Program-made: the position numbers and the translations under genes
Assembly: GCA_016934775.1 (NCBI GenBank)
Contig: JAFGSP010000005.1
Coordinates: 1-6,073, forward strand
Source of the DNA: Candidatus Woesearchaeota archaeon
GTDB lineage: Archaea; Nanobdellota; Nanobdellia; Woesearchaeales; GW2011-AR15
DNA length: 6,073 bases
Direction of reading: 5' to 3'
Notes under the pieces: model-generated
What the model was told of the DNA's origin: nothing
What the model saw: only the letters and a program-made list of their open reading frames with translations
Databases searched by the model: none
Part shown: one piece after another, positions 4,526-6,073 of the stretch
Layout of the letters: the number at the start of each line of letters is the position of its first letter
How positions within the stretch are numbered: the first letter of the stretch is position 1

Positions 4526-4906
4526 TATGAAATAGGAAGATTGTGTGTTAAGCTTGCTGGCAGAGATGCAGGCATGAAATGCGTCATAGTAGATGTACAT
4601 GATGGGTTCTTTGTGACAATAGACGGCCAGACAAGGCGAAGAAAATGCAATATTAAGCATCTTGAGCCGCTTGACCATGTTTTTAAGGTTAAGAAAGGCG
4701 CTTCGCATGCTGAAGTTGTCAAGGTTCTGAAAGAGCATAAGATTTCTGTTGTTGATCCAAAGACAAAAAAGCCTGCTGAAAAGCCAAAAAAAGTCAGGAA
4801 AAAGAAAGAACTTCTTGATCAGGCTGAAGAAGAGCCGCAGGCAAAAGAAAATACAGACAGTGAAAAGAAGTCTTCAAAGCCAATCAAAAAAGAAGATAAA
4901 AAATAA
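4523..4906 (+). CDS. rpl14e: Large-subunit ribosomal protein eL14 (L14e) with extended charged tail
   Basis: A 127-residue protein. Residues 1-77 are the eL14 KOW/SH3-like domain: MYEIGRLCVKLAGRDAGMKC, the strand pair VIVDVHDGFFVTIDG, and RRRKCNIKHLEPLDHVF (38-54). Archaeal eL14 often ends soon after this domain; here residues 78-127 form a low-complexity tail, first basic (KPAEKPKKVRKKK, 83-95), then acidic (AEEEPQAKE, 101-109) and again Lys-rich, probably disordered. It is translated from a strong Shine-Dalgarno as the second gene of the eL34 unit. cbf5, the usual downstream partner in the conserved cluster, is absent; a convergent regulator gene ends 7 bp away. Confidence 0.95.
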   Translation: MYEIGRLCVKLAGRDAGMKCVIVDVHDGFFVTIDGQTRRRKCNIKHLEPLDHVFKVKKGASHAEVVKVLKEHKISVVDPKTKKPAEKPKKVRKKKELLDQAEEEPQAKENTDSEKKSSKPIKKEDKK

Positions 4907-4919
4907 TTAATTTTTATTT
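4897..4919. terminator. Bidirectional terminator between eL14 and the TrmB-like gene
   Basis: An A-rich run (about 4897-4903) gives a T tract on the minus strand for the TrmB-like gene, and TTTTTATTT (4911-4919) serves eL14. The stop codons face each other across 7 bp, so each tract lies in the other gene's 3' end. Confidence 0.5.
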
Positions 4920-5729
4920 ATCTAGTTCTATAGATGGTTTCATATTGTTCCATGAATGGTCAAACATATCTGTCAGTGTAGAAGCGAAGAATGGTGTGTT
5001 GACCCAGATACCTATATCGTATGATGGATGGACTTCTTTATCATCAGTTACCATAAAGACAACTTCTTTGCCGTCAACAACCGCAAACCTTCCTCGCGAA
5101 GGTGAGTTCTTCACATCAGCATATTTTGAAACTTCTTTTGCAAGTTTTTCCGAAGAGTCTGAATAAGGAGCAGCTATCCTTATTTTTACTCCTCTCTTGG
5201 AAAGCTCTTCGAATACAGGAAGCAGTGATTCTGTTTTTCTGACAAATCCCTGGTCGGTCGTCATGATGTCGACGCTTTTTTCGGCGTTTTTAATAGTCAT
5301 CTCAAGATGATTGTAAAGATTATGCCTTCCCCTGAGGCTTCCGCTCAGTTCAGATGGCTCTATCAGTTCAACTCCGTTATTGTGCAAGGAGGTAAGCTCC
5401 TGAAGGACATCTGTTTCCTTTAGGTTCTCAAGCCTTTTTACGGACTCTTCTGCATCTTTTCTCACATTTTTCTTCACACGCTCAACAACTTCAGTTGGAG
5501 GGACAGCTATATATTTTATCGGCTTGCCCAGTTTCATCACGACAAATCCTTTCTTCTCCAGGGATTCAAGCACATCATAGCTTCTTGATCTGGGAACATT
5601 AGCTATGTCTGAGAGCTCGCCGGCAGTTGAGACGCCGCGGGAGAGCAGAGCTGCCCATATCTTGACTTCATAGAGATTTAAGTTGAAGTACCGTCTTAGT
5701 TTGCTAAGAAACTCGTCTTTTACAATCAT
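4914..5729 (-). CDS. TrmB family transcriptional regulator
   Basis: A 271-residue DNA-binding regulator. Residues about 8-75 form a TrmB-type winged helix: LRRYFNLNLYEVKIWAALLS, the helix-turn-helix STAGELSDIANVPRSRSYDV (34-53), then the wing GFVVMKLGKPIKYIAVPP. A predicted coiled coil (80-108) would support dimerisation. The C-terminal half (about 134-262) looks like the phospholipase-D-like sensor fold of many TrmB proteins, with no HKD catalytic motif visible; RFAVVDGKEVVFMVTDD (214-230) and the final FASTLTDMFDHSWNN are typical. The Thermococcus TrmB senses sugars, but this ligand is unknown. The gene has an AGGTGG Shine-Dalgarno and is divergent from an acyl-CoA synthetase gene, its most likely target besides itself. 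The family is firm; the regulated pathway is inference. Confidence 0.9.
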   Translation of the reverse strand: MIVKDEFLSKLRRYFNLNLYEVKIWAALLSRGVSTAGELSDIANVPRSRSYDVLESLEKKGFVVMKLGKPIKYIAVPPTEVVERVKKNVRKDAEESVKRLENLKETDVLQELTSLHNNGVELIEPSELSGSLRGRHNLYNHLEMTIKNAEKSVDIMTTDQGFVRKTESLLPVFEELSKRGVKIRIAAPYSDSSEKLAKEVSKYADVKNSPSRGRFAVVDGKEVVFMVTDDKEVHPSYDIGIWVNTPFFASTLTDMFDHSWNNMKPSIELDK

Positions 5730-5733
5730 TTTT

Positions 5734-5742
5734 CACCCACCT
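5734..5742 (-). promoter_or_regulatory. Shine-Dalgarno of the TrmB-like gene
   Basis: On the minus strand AGGTGGGTG precedes the ATG at 5729; AGGTGG ends 7 nt before the start. This fixes the start and shows the transcript is not leaderless. Confidence 0.7.
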
Positions 5743-5766
5743 ACAATTTTTTAAGTATTCTTCAAC

Positions 5767-5774
5767 TTCTTAAA
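5767..5774 (-). promoter_or_regulatory. Possible TATA box of the TrmB-like gene
   Basis: TTTAAGAA on the minus strand would place transcription start near 5744, leaving a leader of about 15 nt that just holds the Shine-Dalgarno. It is a weak match; another candidate is TATTAATA at 5784-5791. Confidence 0.35.
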
Positions 5775-5865
5775 CAGAACTAGTATTAATATGTTACGGT
5801 TTTTTTACCTTGTTGTAGTGTATGCTTTTTGTCCCTATAATAAAGATAAAATATTATATAGATAA

Positions 5866-5880
5866 TAAGTATAATACTTA
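5866..5880. promoter_or_regulatory. Perfect 15-bp palindrome, candidate regulator operator
   Basis: TAAGTATAATACTTA consists of two 7-bp half-sites (TAAGTAT/ATACTTA) around a central A. It ends 8 bp before the TATA box of the synthetase gene, where a bound protein would affect TFB/TBP access. The half-site TAAGTAT recurs at 5752-5758, between the start and the putative TATA box of the TrmB-like gene. AT-rich surroundings raise the chance of coincidence. Confidence 0.5.
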
Positions 5881-5888
5881 ATAAAAAA

Positions 5889-5897
5889 TTATATATA
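5889..5897 (+). promoter_or_regulatory. TATA box of the acyl-CoA synthetase gene
   Basis: TTATATATA preceded by ATAAAAAA. It ends 28 nt before the ATG at 5925, so the expected transcript has a leader of only about 5 nt and no Shine-Dalgarno. Confidence 0.6.
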
Positions 5898-5924
5898 CAA
5901 GGACAGACTTTGACTAATCTTGCA

Positions 5925-6073
5925 ATGCTGATGAACCAGAAAAAAACAATGGAATTGTTAAAGAAGTATTCAATCCCTCTTCCTAAACAAAAAGTAATAA
6001 AAAAATATGATGAGATCAAGGGATTCAGTTTTCCTGTTGCATTAAAAGTGGATTCACCCGATGTTATTCATAA
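5925..6073 (+). CDS. ADP-forming acetyl/acyl-CoA synthetase beta subunit (ATP-grasp), N-terminal part, cut by window edge
   Basis: Only 49 codons are visible. ELLKKYSIPLPKQKVI (10-25) and SFPVALKVDSPDVIH (35-49) match the opening of the ATP-grasp domain in NDP-forming acyl-CoA synthetases, where the family pattern is PVxLKxxSPxIxHK. These enzymes convert acyl-CoA, ADP and phosphate to acid, CoA and ATP, giving substrate-level ATP in fermenting archaea. Because the ATP-grasp domain starts the protein, this looks like a separate beta subunit rather than the fused alpha-beta form, in which it is C-terminal. The ATG at 5925 fits the TATA position; an ATG two codons later and a TTG at 5910 are possible. 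The substrate cannot be told from this fragment. Confidence 0.8.
   Translation, partial: MLMNQKKTMELLKKYSIPLPKQKVIKKYDEIKGFSFPVALKVDSPDVIH

Noticed and set aside
4406..4738. Two minus-strand open frames across eL34 and eL14
   Set aside because: Antisense to two conserved ribosomal proteins.
812..4906. Stop-codon reassignment (no TGA stops seen)
   Set aside because: The six complete genes end in TAA or TAG, but six genes are too few, and no in-frame TGA is read through.
5786..6019. 77-codon hydrophobic minus-strand frame
   Set aside because: It is AT-rich, covers the divergent promoter region and is antisense to the conserved ATP-grasp start.
1..6073. tRNA, rRNA, CRISPR array, transposon ends or a defence system
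   Set aside because: No cloverleaf, spaced repeats, terminal inverted repeats, transposase or defence-enzyme motifs were found on either strand.

Overview
The window looks archaeal. It holds archaeal/eukaryotic-type ribosomal proteins eL34 and eL14, a DUF106/EMC3-type membrane insertase, a Hef (FANCM/Mph1-like) helicase, a TrmB-type regulator and the start of an ADP-forming acyl-CoA synthetase beta subunit. Genes are preceded by archaeal TATA boxes (TTTATATA, TTTATAAA). In three of them the box ends exactly 23 nt before the ATG, the geometry of leaderless transcripts; the internal operon gene (eL14) and the trmB-like gene have Shine-Dalgarno sequences instead. The moderate-to-low GC, compact layout and a surface protein with a small cytosolic helical domain suggest a DPANN-type archaeon (Woesearchaeota/Pacearchaeota-like). 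That placement is inference; no rRNA is present to test it.

Layout. Positions 1-668 (minus) carry the N-terminal 222 codons of a Hef helicase running off the left edge. It is divergent, across a 143-bp promoter region, from a 546-residue single-pass surface protein (812-2452, plus). Then come the DUF106 insertase (2526-3323), an unrecognised 241-residue protein (3423-4148), eL34 (4203-4469) and eL14 (4523-4906). Converging on eL14 with a 7-bp gap is a TrmB-family regulator (4914-5729, minus). It is divergent, across 195 bp of AT-rich DNA, from an ATP-grasp acyl-CoA synthetase beta subunit (5925 to the right edge). The strands total eight protein genes, two of them cut by the window. I saw no tRNA, rRNA, CRISPR array, insertion sequence or attachment site.

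How the parts relate. DUF106, eL34 and eL14 are the remains of the conserved archaeal secY-adk-DUF106-rpl34e-cmk-rpl14e-cbf5 cluster. Here an orphan gene with different codon use sits between DUF106 and eL34. The cytidylate kinase gene (cmk) is absent between eL34 and eL14, where a compact hairpin lies instead. The regulator and synthetase pair share a promoter region containing a perfect 15-bp palindrome whose half-site recurs just upstream of the regulator, which suggests regulation of the pair.

The most interesting item is the surface protein: cytosolic helical domain, membrane anchor, coiled coil, duplicated CxxC/beta modules resembling phage tail-fibre repeats, and a C-terminal formylglycine-enzyme/C-type-lectin-like domain. 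I read it as a candidate archaeal tail-fibre-like adhesin. Its promoter core is identical over 15 bp to that of the insertase gene, and an 18-bp perfect tandem duplication lies in its leader.
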